From the NCBI RefSeq assembly GCF_000313755.1, contig NZ_AMZB01000117.1:1-64000 (forward strand): a stretch of 64,000 bases of DNA. The letters are read 5' to 3'. The DNA is from Pseudomonas nitroreducens TX1. GTDB lineage: Bacteria; Pseudomonadota; Gammaproteobacteria; Pseudomonadales; Pseudomonadaceae. The notes under the pieces are model-generated. The model worked only from the letters and a program-made list of their open reading frames with translations, did not search any database and was not told the DNA's origin. Each line of letters opens with the position of its first letter. Positions within the stretch are counted from its first letter, which is position 1. Position numbers and translations under genes: made by a program. Positions 45,401 through 53,207 of this stretch are shown here, in pieces.

Positions 45401-45686
45401 GCAGGACCGACTGCAGGTTTCCGAGAAGATGCGCGAGCTGTTCCTGCGCACCATGCGCCAGGACATGCAGGGCGTGACGGAGGCCCTGCGAGTCGGTGAT
45501 CTTCCCACCGTCCGCCAACAGGTTCATCGTCTGCGGGGGGCACTTGCGGTGGTGCAGGCCCATGGGCTCAGTGATGCCTGCGGCGCGGTGGAGGAAGCCT
45601 TGATCGCGCAACCCGCCGGGCCCGAACTGTCTGCGGCGGTGACCACGCTGCTGGGACGAATCGAGGCGGCCCTGGCCAACCTCTGA
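42444..45686 (+). CDS. Unorthodox hybrid histidine kinase, RocS-like, with Hpt domain
   Basis: A 1080-residue membrane kinase, paralogous to the one at 38285. Helices near residues 24-44 and 338-356 enclose a periplasmic sensor of about 290 residues. Then come a PAS-like segment (IQTAPVALCVLRHGSHQVVM), HisKA with His505 (MSHEIRTPLYGVLGTLELLG), HATPase (LSNALKFTDIG, TDTGIGM, GTGLGLSICA), a receiver with Asp903 (LLTDVNMPVMNG), and a C-terminal Hpt domain with His1028 in VHRLRGALAVVQ (Arg replacing the usual Lys). It thus has the full His-Asp-His relay of RocS/BvgS kinases. ATG 42453 is an alternative start; neither has a strong ribosome site. Confidence 0.9.
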   Translation: MLCMKEHDHGSIRKLASTSLRLNVVLLCAVSLALMLVGACYWALGRVVQEERDKVHFHFSRLVGDIHEHEAFLNRIALQSDESTQRQDLDVIPLQRRMLIRENGLEIHEGREFSFAMSFTLAHQVRPVDPQERPGTFSFGVMLANFYSSYWSASSYPSPQVLVLDLHGPTSLAVPSIGNFRGQRPLTRGNYLAVIEGVREALEKRSPKRSDTQVHWAQAQPYTGGENRELLAYVSLDLPDALWWESDLDRRVVAVSLLDMGRINDLEEVLDRPVFDELELISPGGQVLIDFQGGEKDYQDGLNFSTDGLVFKVRSEFDGGWTALYRLSYASFFRYAKWQFIGGLALILGSLAGGWFAIRWYSRRVIKPARRAHLDIVESDAFSRAVIQTAPVALCVLRHGSHQVVMQNRLAEQWLGDAEAITRISRDWDLSGKIGGGDGELVFEVEGRALHASFAPTRYRGENVVLCAFNDISAHKQAQQMLADAKLSADAASEAKSVFLVTMSHEIRTPLYGVLGTLELLGLTELTLQQRDYLATIQRSSSTLLQLISDILDVSKIEAGQMALEAVEFNPLELAEEVVAGYAGVAEGKDLQLYACIDSNVPGLVRGDAARIRQILANLLSNALKFTDIGRVVLRLRIVLGEQGETALQWQVTDTGIGMSDAQQQRLFEPFYQAHGHEHTVSGTGLGLSICARLSQLMGGRLRVVSETGLGSSFTFTLALPVLERSQPLADGKPLLPQPIYVRAPVKELAQSLADWIDCWGGSALVQEQLPPDVPPGAVLLDLLEAAGESQWSGPRVRALTDGGVQPQASAQGWEVSLYHLAGIAQALRLAQQGGTSEARQAPRVARLGKLGLRVLVAEDNPINQALLKEQLEELGCRVTLTSNGREALQRWAPNAFDALLTDVNMPVMNGYELVGELRRHDSRLPIIGVTANALREEGERCMAVGMNAWLVKPMSLRTLHDGLLKVCGHATAETAENEALPEAPAQDRLQVSEKMRELFLRTMRQDMQGVTEALRVGDLPTVRQQVHRLRGALAVVQAHGLSDACGAVEEALIAQPAGPELSAAVTTLLGRIEAALANL

Positions 45687-45777
45687 AAGCCTGTCCGGTA
45701 ACCGGGGCTATTCTGGAATAATGGCCGTGCCCTTGTGGCGGGCCGGCGAACGCAAACGTTGGGACTCAAGAAAACTC

Positions 45778-46428
45778 ATGGAAAAAGTCAGAGTGGCACT
45801 AGCGGACGACCATCCCATTGTCCTGATGGGGGTTCGCGAGGTGATCGAACGGGACGATCGCTTCGAGGTGATAGGCGAGGCGCATAACTCCAGCGAGCTG
45901 GTGGCCCTGTACCGCGAGCAGCGGCCGGCCATCGTCATCACTGACTACAATATGCCGGGGGACCAGACCTACGGGGACGGCATCAAGCTGATCGAGTACC
46001 TGCTGCGCAATTTCCCCGACACCCGCATCCTCATCCTCACCATGCTGTCCAACCCGCTGATCCTCTCCAGCCTTTACGACCTGGGCGTGTCGGGGGTGAT
46101 CCTGAAGAATGGCGATCTCGACGAAATCCTCGTGGCGCTCAAGGCACTGGCCCAGGACCGCATCTACCGCGGGCCGGGCATGCAGTCGGCAAGCAGCGTG
46201 CTGGCCAGCGGGGACGACGTGGAGGGGCGCATCGCCAGCCTGTCGGTGAAGGAATACGAGGTGCTGCGCCATTTCATCTCGGGCATGAGCGTGCGCGACA
46301 TCGCGCTGCTGCTCAACCGCAGCGTGAAGACCGTGAGCGCGCAGAAGATCTCCGCCATGCGCAAGCTGGACGTGGATACCGACCAGGCGTTGCTGACGTT
46401 CTGCGTGATGGCCAATCTGTTTCAGTAG
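45778..46428 (+). CDS. RocA/BvgA-like LuxR response regulator
   Basis: A 216-residue NarL/LuxR-type regulator: receiver with DD at residues 10-11, Asp56 (IVITDYNMP) and Lys in VILKNGDL, then a LuxR helix-turn-helix (LSVKEYEVLRHFISGMSVRDIA, LLNRSVKTVSAQKISAMRKL). This is the layout of RocA1 of P. aeruginosa and BvgA. It should receive phosphate from the Hpt of the upstream kinase and activate the fimbrial operon that converges on it. ATG 45778 begins MEKVRVALADD; 19 further in-frame residues upstream look spurious. Confidence 0.9.
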   Translation: MEKVRVALADDHPIVLMGVREVIERDDRFEVIGEAHNSSELVALYREQRPAIVITDYNMPGDQTYGDGIKLIEYLLRNFPDTRILILTMLSNPLILSSLYDLGVSGVILKNGDLDEILVALKALAQDRIYRGPGMQSASSVLASGDDVEGRIASLSVKEYEVLRHFISGMSVRDIALLLNRSVKTVSAQKISAMRKLDVDTDQALLTFCVMANLFQ

Positions 46429-46442
46429 GCCCGCGCAATATA

Positions 46443-46464
46443 GGAGCGGGCCATGCCCGCGATC
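46443..46464. repeat. REP-like hairpin between convergent rocA-like and fimbrial genes
   Basis: GGAGCGGGCCATGCCCGCGAT, a GCGGGC-CAT-GCCCGC hairpin, the inverse of the element at 26105. May serve as a transcript end for either side. Confidence 0.6.
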
Positions 46465-46499
46465 CGCCCATCACCGAACTCCCCATGAAGCCCGAGTGA

Positions 46500-47219
46500 T
46501 CAGCGCAGCGCCGCAGTGCCCTGCTGGCTGTTTCCGCCATCGTCGATCCACAGGTAACGCACCTCCCCGCCGCTCGCCGGTAGGGCCTGGGTCGGCGTCA
46601 ACACGCGCTTCGAAAACGGCGGCAGCAGCTCGGCCGGCAGCGCCGAGCCGGCGTTGCCCTGGCGCACCTCGGCGGCGGCCAGGGTGATGAAATAGGCGGT
46701 GGGATTTTCCACCTGCAGCGCATTGCCGGCCCTGCGGAAGAGCAGTTTGCGGGGAGCCTCCTCAGCATCCTTCGCCAGTGCCCGCGGGCGGTAGATGACC
46801 TTCATCTGCGTGCGCAGGGTAACGGTCAGGCGCGATTCCCCTTCGCCCAATGGCTCGTCGGATTGGGGCGGAATCTCGTAGAGGTTGAGCCAATACAGCG
46901 ACTCGCGGTCCCTCGGCAGCGCATCGCCGGTATAGAGCAGGCGCAGGCTGCGCATCTGGCCGGGGTTCAGGCGGAATACCGGGGGCAGCGGCATGATCGG
47001 CGCCTGCGCGGTTTGCGGCGCGGCGTCGAGGTCGCCGTCGTCGATCCAGGTCTGCACGATGACCGGGTAGCTGTTCTGGTTCACCAGCGCCAGGGAAGCC
47101 TCGCGCTTGCCTTCGTCGAAGATCACCCGCGTGCGTTCGGCAGTGACACCGCCGTGGGCATTGGCGCCAACCAGCACGGCCAGGCCCAGCAGGGCGGCGC
47201 GCAGCCGCTTACTGCACAC
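46500..47219 (-). CDS. Fimbrial periplasmic chaperone (fifth gene of Cup operon)
   Basis: A 239-residue PapD-like chaperone. A signal peptide ends near GANAHGG; the immunoglobulin-like part has TRVIFDEGKREASLALVNQN, the ESLYWLNLYEIPP signature of the subunit-binding strand and VENPTAYFITLA in the second domain. It starts with GTG at 47219, overlapping the adhesin stop by 11 bp. CupA5 of P. aeruginosa occupies the same position; it may serve the adhesin rather than the major pilin. Confidence 0.9.
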   Translation of the reverse strand: MCSKRLRAALLGLAVLVGANAHGGVTAERTRVIFDEGKREASLALVNQNSYPVIVQTWIDDGDLDAAPQTAQAPIMPLPPVFRLNPGQMRSLRLLYTGDALPRDRESLYWLNLYEIPPQSDEPLGEGESRLTVTLRTQMKVIYRPRALAKDAEEAPRKLLFRRAGNALQVENPTAYFITLAAAEVRQGNAGSALPAELLPPFSKRVLTPTQALPASGGEVRYLWIDDGGNSQQGTAALR

Positions 47220-48576
47220 GGATCACCACCTGCGCGGTGGCTTCCACGCGGCCGGGGGTGACGGTGGGCATGCTGCCGAGGCTGAGTTTTTCCAGGCGCG
47301 CGCGGAAGGTCTCGCTGTACTGGGAGATGCCGTTGACCTCGCCGGTCTTGTTCGAAGCGTTACCGATCACCGGGTACCAGCCGCGCGCTTCGGCGTTGCT
47401 GCCGTTGGCGGAATCCTCGTTGGCCAGCAGGTTCATCGCGCTGCCGTTGCGCAGCAGGCGGATGCCCACGCCCTGGGCCATGCCGGGCTGGCCATAGCGG
47501 TCGGAGACCAGGTAGGAAAGCCCGCCGCTGGCATTCACCAGCCCCAGCCCGGAGGAGGCGGCCAGCGCGCCGGCCGAGACCTTGATGCCCAGGGCGGTAC
47601 CGCTGGTGCCGGTTTGGCTGGTGCTGGGGGTGGTGCTGCTGAGCACGCCGCTCTGGCACTTGAAGTCGACCTGGAAGGGCATCTCGCGGCTGGCACCGGA
47701 ATTTATCTCACCGATGGAGATCGACGGGAATACCACATGCGGCGTGACGTTGGTGACGGCGCAGGTGGGGTAGCGCTTGAGCGTGACGTCGCCGTACAGG
47801 CCGATGGAGGCGGGCCAGTTGCCGTACCAACCGGAGTAGTTTGCATAGTGGGTTTCACCGACCCTGGGGTAGGACAGCCCCGGTCCCTTGATGGCGATGT
47901 AGCCGGCGGGCTGGGTGTAAAGATAAGCCTGAGAGGCGATGGTCGCCGAATAGTAACGGGTCGATTCCAGCGGCGCACTGAAGAGCTCGGCGCGGACTGC
48001 GCTGAGGTTCTTCGCCTTGACCAACTGGAAACCGCGCGAATCGATGTCCAGCCCGGTGAGCAGGCGTTCGCGCCAGACGTCGGTGAAGTACTGGCCGGTC
48101 TCCACGTGGGTCAGGCGCAGCAGCACGTTGGGCCAGGCAGTGCGGTAGGCGGCCTGCAGGCCGATGGAGTTGCCTACGCTGTCGCCGCCCTGGTACCAGC
48201 CGCTGTAGAGGTCGTCGGCGTTGGAGGAGAACATTTCGTAGACCTCGTCCCCCGCTGTGCAGCGGAAGAACACCTTCTCTGGATCGTAGCCGGCAGAGTT
48301 TCCGTACTGCGTGAGCGGTGCGACTGAACTGGCGATCAGGGTGCCGTCGGGCTGGAAGCTGGAGTCGCTGACGTTGATCACCGACGGCAGGCCGAGGGAG
48401 CCATTGCTGTTGTCGAGGGAGCCAGACCAGGCGCCAGCGCTACCTTCGCCTGGGCGGATCGCCGTATTGGAGGTGGTGGTGGCGCTGCCCACGCTGGTGA
48501 CCTTGTAGCAGGTAGCCCACGCACTTGGCGCGAGCAGCAGGGCGAGCAGCGGCAGGCTGCGCAGGACTGGATTCAT
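47209..48576 (-). CDS. Fimbrial tip adhesin (two-domain)
   Basis: A 455-residue exported protein. A signal peptide ends LLAPSAWA. The first ~270 residues are a unique, aromatic-rich part (DLYSGWYQGGDSVGN, YANYSGWYGNWPASIG) likely to be the lectin/receptor-binding domain; the rest looks like a pilin domain (FPSISIGEINSGASREMPFQVDFKC; VEATAQVVIRVQ at the end for donor-strand exchange). Position and size match CupA4-type tip adhesins. Overlaps the usher gene by 4 bp. Confidence 0.85.
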   Translation of the reverse strand: MNPVLRSLPLLALLLAPSAWATCYKVTSVGSATTTSNTAIRPGEGSAGAWSGSLDNSNGSLGLPSVINVSDSSFQPDGTLIASSVAPLTQYGNSAGYDPEKVFFRCTAGDEVYEMFSSNADDLYSGWYQGGDSVGNSIGLQAAYRTAWPNVLLRLTHVETGQYFTDVWRERLLTGLDIDSRGFQLVKAKNLSAVRAELFSAPLESTRYYSATIASQAYLYTQPAGYIAIKGPGLSYPRVGETHYANYSGWYGNWPASIGLYGDVTLKRYPTCAVTNVTPHVVFPSISIGEINSGASREMPFQVDFKCQSGVLSSTTPSTSQTGTSGTALGIKVSAGALAASSGLGLVNASGGLSYLVSDRYGQPGMAQGVGIRLLRNGSAMNLLANEDSANGSNAEARGWYPVIGNASNKTGEVNGISQYSETFRARLEKLSLGSMPTVTPGRVEATAQVVIRVQ

Positions 48577-51164
48577 GAAGCCTCCGGTAGACAGGTTGCC
48601 TGCAGGCGCACCAGCACCTGGTCGAGGTCGGCGCCTTTCAGGTCATAGGGCAGCAGGCAGCTGTCCTCCGCCCGGTCGCCCCATTGCACGCGCAGCCGGC
48701 CCTTCTCGCCCTCGGCGCGGGCGTAGACCTGCCCGCCCTGGCCGACCATGCCGATGTTCACACCCTTGCCGTCGAGCACGTCGGCGCCCAGCGGCAGCGG
48801 CTGGCCATCGGGCAGCCGGGCCTGGATCAGCAGCGGGTGCCCGGTGAGGGTCTTGAACTCGACCCGCACGGCAGCGCCGGCGTAGGGCGCGATCTTGCGT
48901 TCGGTTTCCACCAACTCGGCGTTTTCGTCGATGCCTTGCGGGTCGAGGCTGATGGGGTTGTAGCGGTAGGGCGAAAGCGAGGGCACCACGGCATAGCCGT
49001 TGCCGTCCACCCGCGCGCCCTGGCCGCCGCGCACGCCGGCGCCGCTGGCGCCCTTGGCTTCCACCAGGGCGAAGGTATCGCCGACGTAAGGGCCCAGGGT
49101 CAGGCCGCCGCTGTGCAGCACCGCCGCGCCGCGCATGCCGCCGTTGACCTGGCGGTAAGTGGAGCTTTCGGCGTAGCCGGCGTTGAAGGTGGCGACCGAG
49201 GTCTGCTGCTGCACGCTGCCGTTGAAGTCGGTGCCCTGGCCTTCGCTGTCGCGCCCGGCGGAGAGGGCGTAGCTCAGGCTGCGGTCTTCGCCCAGGGTGC
49301 CGTTGAGGCCGGTCTGGTAGGTGCTGCCGCTGGTGTCGCCACTGCGCCGCGAGGCCATGGCGCTGAGGTTCGGCGCGCGGCTGGTGGAACCCAGCGGCAT
49401 GGACAGGCTCAGGGTCAGGGTGTTGTTGCGGTTGCTGCCGTGCTGCAGGTTGTACTGCGGCGGTTGCGACGGGTCGTAGTCGTCGTTGACGTCGCGGTAC
49501 CAGGTGGTCTGCTGGCGCGAGTAGGAGAGGTTGTAGCTGAGCTGGCGCCAGGTGTTGGAGTAGCCGACCTGCAGCTGGGTATCGCGGCTCTTGCCGTCGT
49601 AGTAGTCGGCGGTGGAGCCGGACAGGTAGAGGTTGCCGTACTGCCCCAGGCCCTGGTTGACCAGCAGGGTGAACTGGTTGCGCTGCTTGTAGCTGCTCGA
49701 ATCCCAGCTGTCGCCGTGGTCGCCCGCGTCGCGCGCGGAGAGGGCGTCGCCCAGGTCGCGGTAACCCTCGGTGGAGTAACGGTAGCCAGCCAGCGTCAGG
49801 GTGGTCTGGGTCGGCTGGAAGGTCCGGCTGTAGTTCAGGCCGACGCGCCAGCCCTGCTTGCGCTGGTTGTTCTCCACGGTGGCGCTGGAGAAGGTGGTGT
49901 TCATGCCGAAGGCGCCGTAGGGCGTGGCCAGCACGCCGCCGCCGAGTACCGCCAGGTAGTCCTCGGCGACGCGGGCGCCGAGGTTCGCGGTGAGGGCGTT
50001 GGTCAGGCCGCGCTGGTAGGTCAGGTCACCGAACAGGTCGTTGCCATCGCCGTACTGGCGCGCCTGGCCCACCGTCGCGCTATAGCGCGACAGGCCGGGG
50101 CGCATGGATTCGGGCACGGCGGAGAAGGGCACGGAGAAACGCGAGACGCTGCCGTCGGCCTCGATCACCTGCACGTCCAGGTCGCCGTCGTAGGCGGTGC
50201 CGTAGAGGTCGTCGATGACGAAGGGACCGGGCGCGACCGTGCTCTCGTGGATCTTCTTGCCATTCTGGCTGATCACCACCCGCGCGTTGGTATTGGCCGT
50301 GCCACGCACCTGCGGCGCGTACTGGCGTTGCGAGTCCGGCAGCATGCGGTCGTCGGTGGCCAGGCGTGCACCGCGGAAGCCCATGCTGCCGAACAGGTTG
50401 CCTTCGGTGTAGCTGTCGCCCAGGGTCAGTTCGCTGCGCAGGCCCGGCAGCGCGCGCTGGGCGTAGGTGCGAATGCTGTTCCAGTCGCTGCGGGTGTTCC
50501 CGGCGTAGCTGGAATAGGTGTAGTTGGACTGGTGGCGCAGCCGCCACAGACCCAGGTTCACGCCGCCGTTCAGGCCCAGGTAGCCGTAGTCCGAGTCGCC
50601 GCCGCTGCCGGAACCTTCGAAGCTCGAACGGTAGAGGTTGGCATCGTAGTTGACGAAGCCCATGGTGCTGCCGGCGTCCCATTCGTCCGGGCTGACATAG
50701 CCGCGCGGTTTGATGTCGAGCAGCGCCTGGGGCACCGCGAGGTCCAGGCGCAGGCGCGCGGTGTCGAGTGTCCAGGTCGAGTTGGGCAGGCGCTCGGTGA
50801 GCCAGTGGCAGATGCCCTGGTCGTCCTTGCCGGCCTTCGGGTCGGGGCGGGCCCCCAGGCTCTGGCGCAGGAAGCGTTCGCTGAAACAGGGTTCGGCGCG
50901 CTCACCACGCTGGCGCATCTGCACTTCGGCGCGGGTGGCGTACTGGCCGTTGAGGTAGAGGTCGACATGGTAGGTGCCGGGGTCCACCTGGTCGGCGCGG
51001 TTGAAGCGCTCCAGGCTGCCGCCGGCCAGGCCCGAGCCCATCAGCAGGCTGTCGTCGAAGCGGTACTGCGCATCGCCCAGCGCTATGCCCGCGATCGCCA
51101 TGGCGAGGGCTCCCAGGGCGAACGGCAGCAGCGGTCCGTGGGCACGATCAACGCGGCAGGTCAT
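48573..51164 (-). CDS. Outer-membrane fimbrial usher (CupA3/PapC family)
   Basis: An 863-residue usher forming the outer-membrane pore through which fimbriae assemble. It shows a signal sequence, an N-terminal chaperone-binding domain (YRFDDSLLMGSG; YHVDLYLNGQYATRAEVQMRQ), the start of the 24-strand barrel (SDYGYLGLNGGVNLG), the plug region (GPFVIDDLYGTAYDGDLDVQVIEADG, split here as GPFVIDDLYG and DLDVQVIEADGS), and C-terminal domains with the cysteine pair in DSCLLPYDLKGADL and ATCLP. Overlaps the chaperone gene by 17 bp and the adhesin gene by 4 bp. Confidence 0.95.
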   Translation of the reverse strand: MTCRVDRAHGPLLPFALGALAMAIAGIALGDAQYRFDDSLLMGSGLAGGSLERFNRADQVDPGTYHVDLYLNGQYATRAEVQMRQRGERAEPCFSERFLRQSLGARPDPKAGKDDQGICHWLTERLPNSTWTLDTARLRLDLAVPQALLDIKPRGYVSPDEWDAGSTMGFVNYDANLYRSSFEGSGSGGDSDYGYLGLNGGVNLGLWRLRHQSNYTYSSYAGNTRSDWNSIRTYAQRALPGLRSELTLGDSYTEGNLFGSMGFRGARLATDDRMLPDSQRQYAPQVRGTANTNARVVISQNGKKIHESTVAPGPFVIDDLYGTAYDGDLDVQVIEADGSVSRFSVPFSAVPESMRPGLSRYSATVGQARQYGDGNDLFGDLTYQRGLTNALTANLGARVAEDYLAVLGGGVLATPYGAFGMNTTFSSATVENNQRKQGWRVGLNYSRTFQPTQTTLTLAGYRYSTEGYRDLGDALSARDAGDHGDSWDSSSYKQRNQFTLLVNQGLGQYGNLYLSGSTADYYDGKSRDTQLQVGYSNTWRQLSYNLSYSRQQTTWYRDVNDDYDPSQPPQYNLQHGSNRNNTLTLSLSMPLGSTSRAPNLSAMASRRSGDTSGSTYQTGLNGTLGEDRSLSYALSAGRDSEGQGTDFNGSVQQQTSVATFNAGYAESSTYRQVNGGMRGAAVLHSGGLTLGPYVGDTFALVEAKGASGAGVRGGQGARVDGNGYAVVPSLSPYRYNPISLDPQGIDENAELVETERKIAPYAGAAVRVEFKTLTGHPLLIQARLPDGQPLPLGADVLDGKGVNIGMVGQGGQVYARAEGEKGRLRVQWGDRAEDSCLLPYDLKGADLDQVLVRLQATCLPEAS

Positions 51165-51900
51165 GGCGAAGTTCCACTCTTGCGCCGTAGTCGTTGATCA
51201 GCAGGGCGGAGAGGCGTGGCGTACCCGCGGGCAGTGCCGAAGGCTTTTGCGGCGTCCACTGGGCCTGGCCCATCGGCGCGATCATGTCAGGCTGCAACTT
51301 CCACTGGCGCTCGCCGACGCTGAGGGTAGCGCTGCCGAAGGAGGCGTAGTAGCCGGTGGGGTTCTCCACCTTCACGCTCCAGTTGCTGCCGCTCTGCACC
51401 AGGGAGAAACGCAGTTTCTCAGTCAGCTGTTCGGGGCTGCCGGCGATGCCCGCAGGGCGGTAGAACAGCTTCAGGCGGTTGCGCAGCATCAGCAGCATCT
51501 GGTTCTGGTCGGCCTTGGCGGCGTTGCGCGGCGGAATCTGCAGCACATTGAGGTGGAACAGCGATTCGCGGTCCTTGGGCAGGCCGGAGCCGGTGTAGAG
51601 GATGCGCAGGGTCTGGCCGCTGCCCGGCGCCATGCGCGATACCGAAGGGTTCACCACGAACGGCGCCTTGGCGGTATCGGGCGTGGAGGCGGGATCGTCG
51701 ATATCGATCCAGGCCTGGATGACGTTGGGGAAGCCGTCCTTGTTGGTCAGCTGCACGGTCTTTTCCCGGGCGTCGCCGGGGTAGATGACACGGGTGCCGG
51801 TGATCACCACGCTGGCCTGGGTCAGTGTGGCGGTGAAGGCTGCCAGCAGGGCGAGCGCGAGCGTCGCCGCGCTAAGCGGGCGCAGAGGGAGGGCGTTCAT
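51148..51900 (-). CDS. Fimbrial periplasmic chaperone (second gene of Cup operon)
   Basis: A 250-residue PapD-like chaperone: signal peptide ending TATLTQA, VVITGTRVIYPGDAREKTVQLTN, the ESLFHLNVLQIPPR signature and VENPTGYYASFG in domain 2. It should cap pilin subunits in the periplasm by donor-strand complementation. The ATG at 51900 follows a gap of 98 bp after the pilin gene; the upstream in-frame extension lacks a signal-peptide logic. Confidence 0.93.
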   Translation of the reverse strand: MNALPLRPLSAATLALALLAAFTATLTQASVVITGTRVIYPGDAREKTVQLTNKDGFPNVIQAWIDIDDPASTPDTAKAPFVVNPSVSRMAPGSGQTLRILYTGSGLPKDRESLFHLNVLQIPPRNAAKADQNQMLLMLRNRLKLFYRPAGIAGSPEQLTEKLRFSLVQSGSNWSVKVENPTGYYASFGSATLSVGERQWKLQPDMIAPMGQAQWTPQKPSALPAGTPRLSALLINDYGARVELRHDLPR

Positions 51901-51998
51901 CCGGTTCACCTGTCTTGCCGGATCGTTCGGGGCGGTCTCCCCTGAACGGCCCGGCGCAATGCGGGGAAGCGGCACCGGGGGGACGGTGCCGCGGGGTA

Positions 51999-52544
51999 TC
52001 ACTCGTAGCGCAGGGTGTAGGTCACCGAGCCGAGTACCGGGCCGGGGGTCACGGTGGCGGCTTCGGAGATGTACTGCACGGCATAGTCGTAGCTGGCGCT
52101 GGTTTCACCATCGGCGAGGACGATGTCGCCGGCCTCCACCGCTGCGCCGCCAGCCAGGTTCACCGGAGTACCGGCGGGGCCGTCGAGCAGTTGCAGGGCA
52201 ACGCCGGTGGCACCGCTGGTGGCGGTGTTGGTCAGGTTGCCCGACGCGGTGGCGTTGGTGGCCTGGAACAGGGTGGTGAAGTGCTCGTCGGCACCGCTGG
52301 GCGCGGCGCAGCCGGTCAGTTGGAGGGTAAAGCTGGTCTCGCCGGTGGTCTGGCCGACGCTGCCGTTCAGGGCGCTGACCGGAACGCTGTCGAGGATCAC
52401 GGTCGGGTCGGTGTTGCCGTCGACCACGGCCGAGCAGGTCTGGTCGGTCACTTCGCCACTGAAGTTGATGGTGTTGGCGGCGAAGGCAAGGCCCGGCACA
52501 GCGAAGGCGGCTGCGACAGCGAGGGCGGTTACGTGAAGTTTCAT
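51999..52544 (-). CDS. Major fimbrial subunit of the Cup operon
   Basis: A 181-residue exported pilin. The signal peptide ends PGLAFA; the mature part starts ANTINFSGEVTDQTCSAVV, with the typical cysteine pair closed by LQLTGCAAPSG, and ends in VTYTLRYE, the beta-strand used for donor exchange. Start 52544 chosen because GGAG lies 8 bases upstream; another ATG 15 bp earlier has no site. First gene of the five-gene operon; same order as cupA1-A5. Confidence 0.93.
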   Translation of the reverse strand: MKLHVTALAVAAAFAVPGLAFAANTINFSGEVTDQTCSAVVDGNTDPTVILDSVPVSALNGSVGQTTGETSFTLQLTGCAAPSGADEHFTTLFQATNATASGNLTNTATSGATGVALQLLDGPAGTPVNLAGGAAVEAGDIVLADGETSASYDYAVQYISEAATVTPGPVLGSVTYTLRYE

Positions 52545-52798
52545 TCTCTTGAGCTCCATGGTCAGGGTGTTTTGCCATGTCCATCTTGCTTTCAGAGCTT
52601 TCCTAAATATCTGAGACGAATCTGAAAGTGTTTTCCTAGGCTGCTGTCGTCCCGACCAGCGGCGCCCAGGTGCGAGGCAGAGCGGCGCGTTGAGAGTGCC
52701 GATGGCGCTGTGCGGAAAAACGTCTCCCAGTGTGTCGATTCCTGGCTGCGCGCTTCGACTATGAGGTAACCGCAAACCCATAGCGCCCGGAGACGACC
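52545..52798. promoter_or_regulatory. Divergent control region: fimbrial operon / ECF42 operon
   Basis: 254 bp with no credible gene. The left part (52590-52650) is AT-richer and must hold the fimbrial promoter; the right part contains the ECF-type promoter candidate at 52733-52759. Confidence 0.6.
52733..52759 (+). promoter_or_regulatory. Candidate ECF42-type promoter
   Basis: TGTCGA (-35) and CGAC (-10) separated by 17 bases, 40 bp before the first gene of the operon that ends with the sigma factor gene. As I recall, published ECF42 targets have TGTCGA and CGA-type elements, so this fits autoregulation. Confidence 0.68.
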
Positions 52799-53167
52799 AT
52801 GAAGTACCTGTGCCTGATCTATGTGGATGACCAGCGCCTGTCGAGCCTGTCCGGGCCCGAATACCGGCGTCTGATGGACGAGTGCTTCGCCAACGACGAA
52901 TACCAGCGCCGGGCTGGCAGAGTGCTCGCCTCCGAGGCGCTGGAGACGGTAGAGACCGCGACCACCTTGCGGCATGGAGCGGCGGGGTTGTCGATTACCG
53001 ACGGGCCCTTCGCCGAGACGCGCGAGTATCTGGGCGGCTTCGTACTCATCGATGCGCGTGACCTCAACGAGGCACTGCAGATTGCACAGGGGATTCCCAG
53101 CGGTCGCCTGGGCGCGGTGGAAGTCCGCCCGGTGCGCGACTGGGACCGCTACTTTGCCGGGCGCTGA
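52799..53167 (+). CDS. YCII-related DGPF-domain protein
   Basis: A 122-residue DGPF protein: MKYLCLIYVDDQRL at the start and the family motif DGPFAETREYLGGFVLID near residue 68, ending VEVRPVRDW. Proteins of this family accompany ECF42 sigma factors in many genomes and are their main targets; the molecular role is unknown. First gene of the operon, behind the promoter candidate at 52733. Confidence 0.93.
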   Translation: MKYLCLIYVDDQRLSSLSGPEYRRLMDECFANDEYQRRAGRVLASEALETVETATTLRHGAAGLSITDGPFAETREYLGGFVLIDARDLNEALQIAQGIPSGRLGAVEVRPVRDWDRYFAGR

Positions 53168-53207
53168 GGCCCGGCTGTTCAAGTGATGGCAACGTCAGGA
53201 GGATGTG

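Noticed and set aside
48684-51197. An 837-residue plus-strand frame opposite the usher gene
   Set aside because: Low-complexity Val/Ala/Gly/Gln composition, no motif, and exact overlap with a canonical usher on the other strand.
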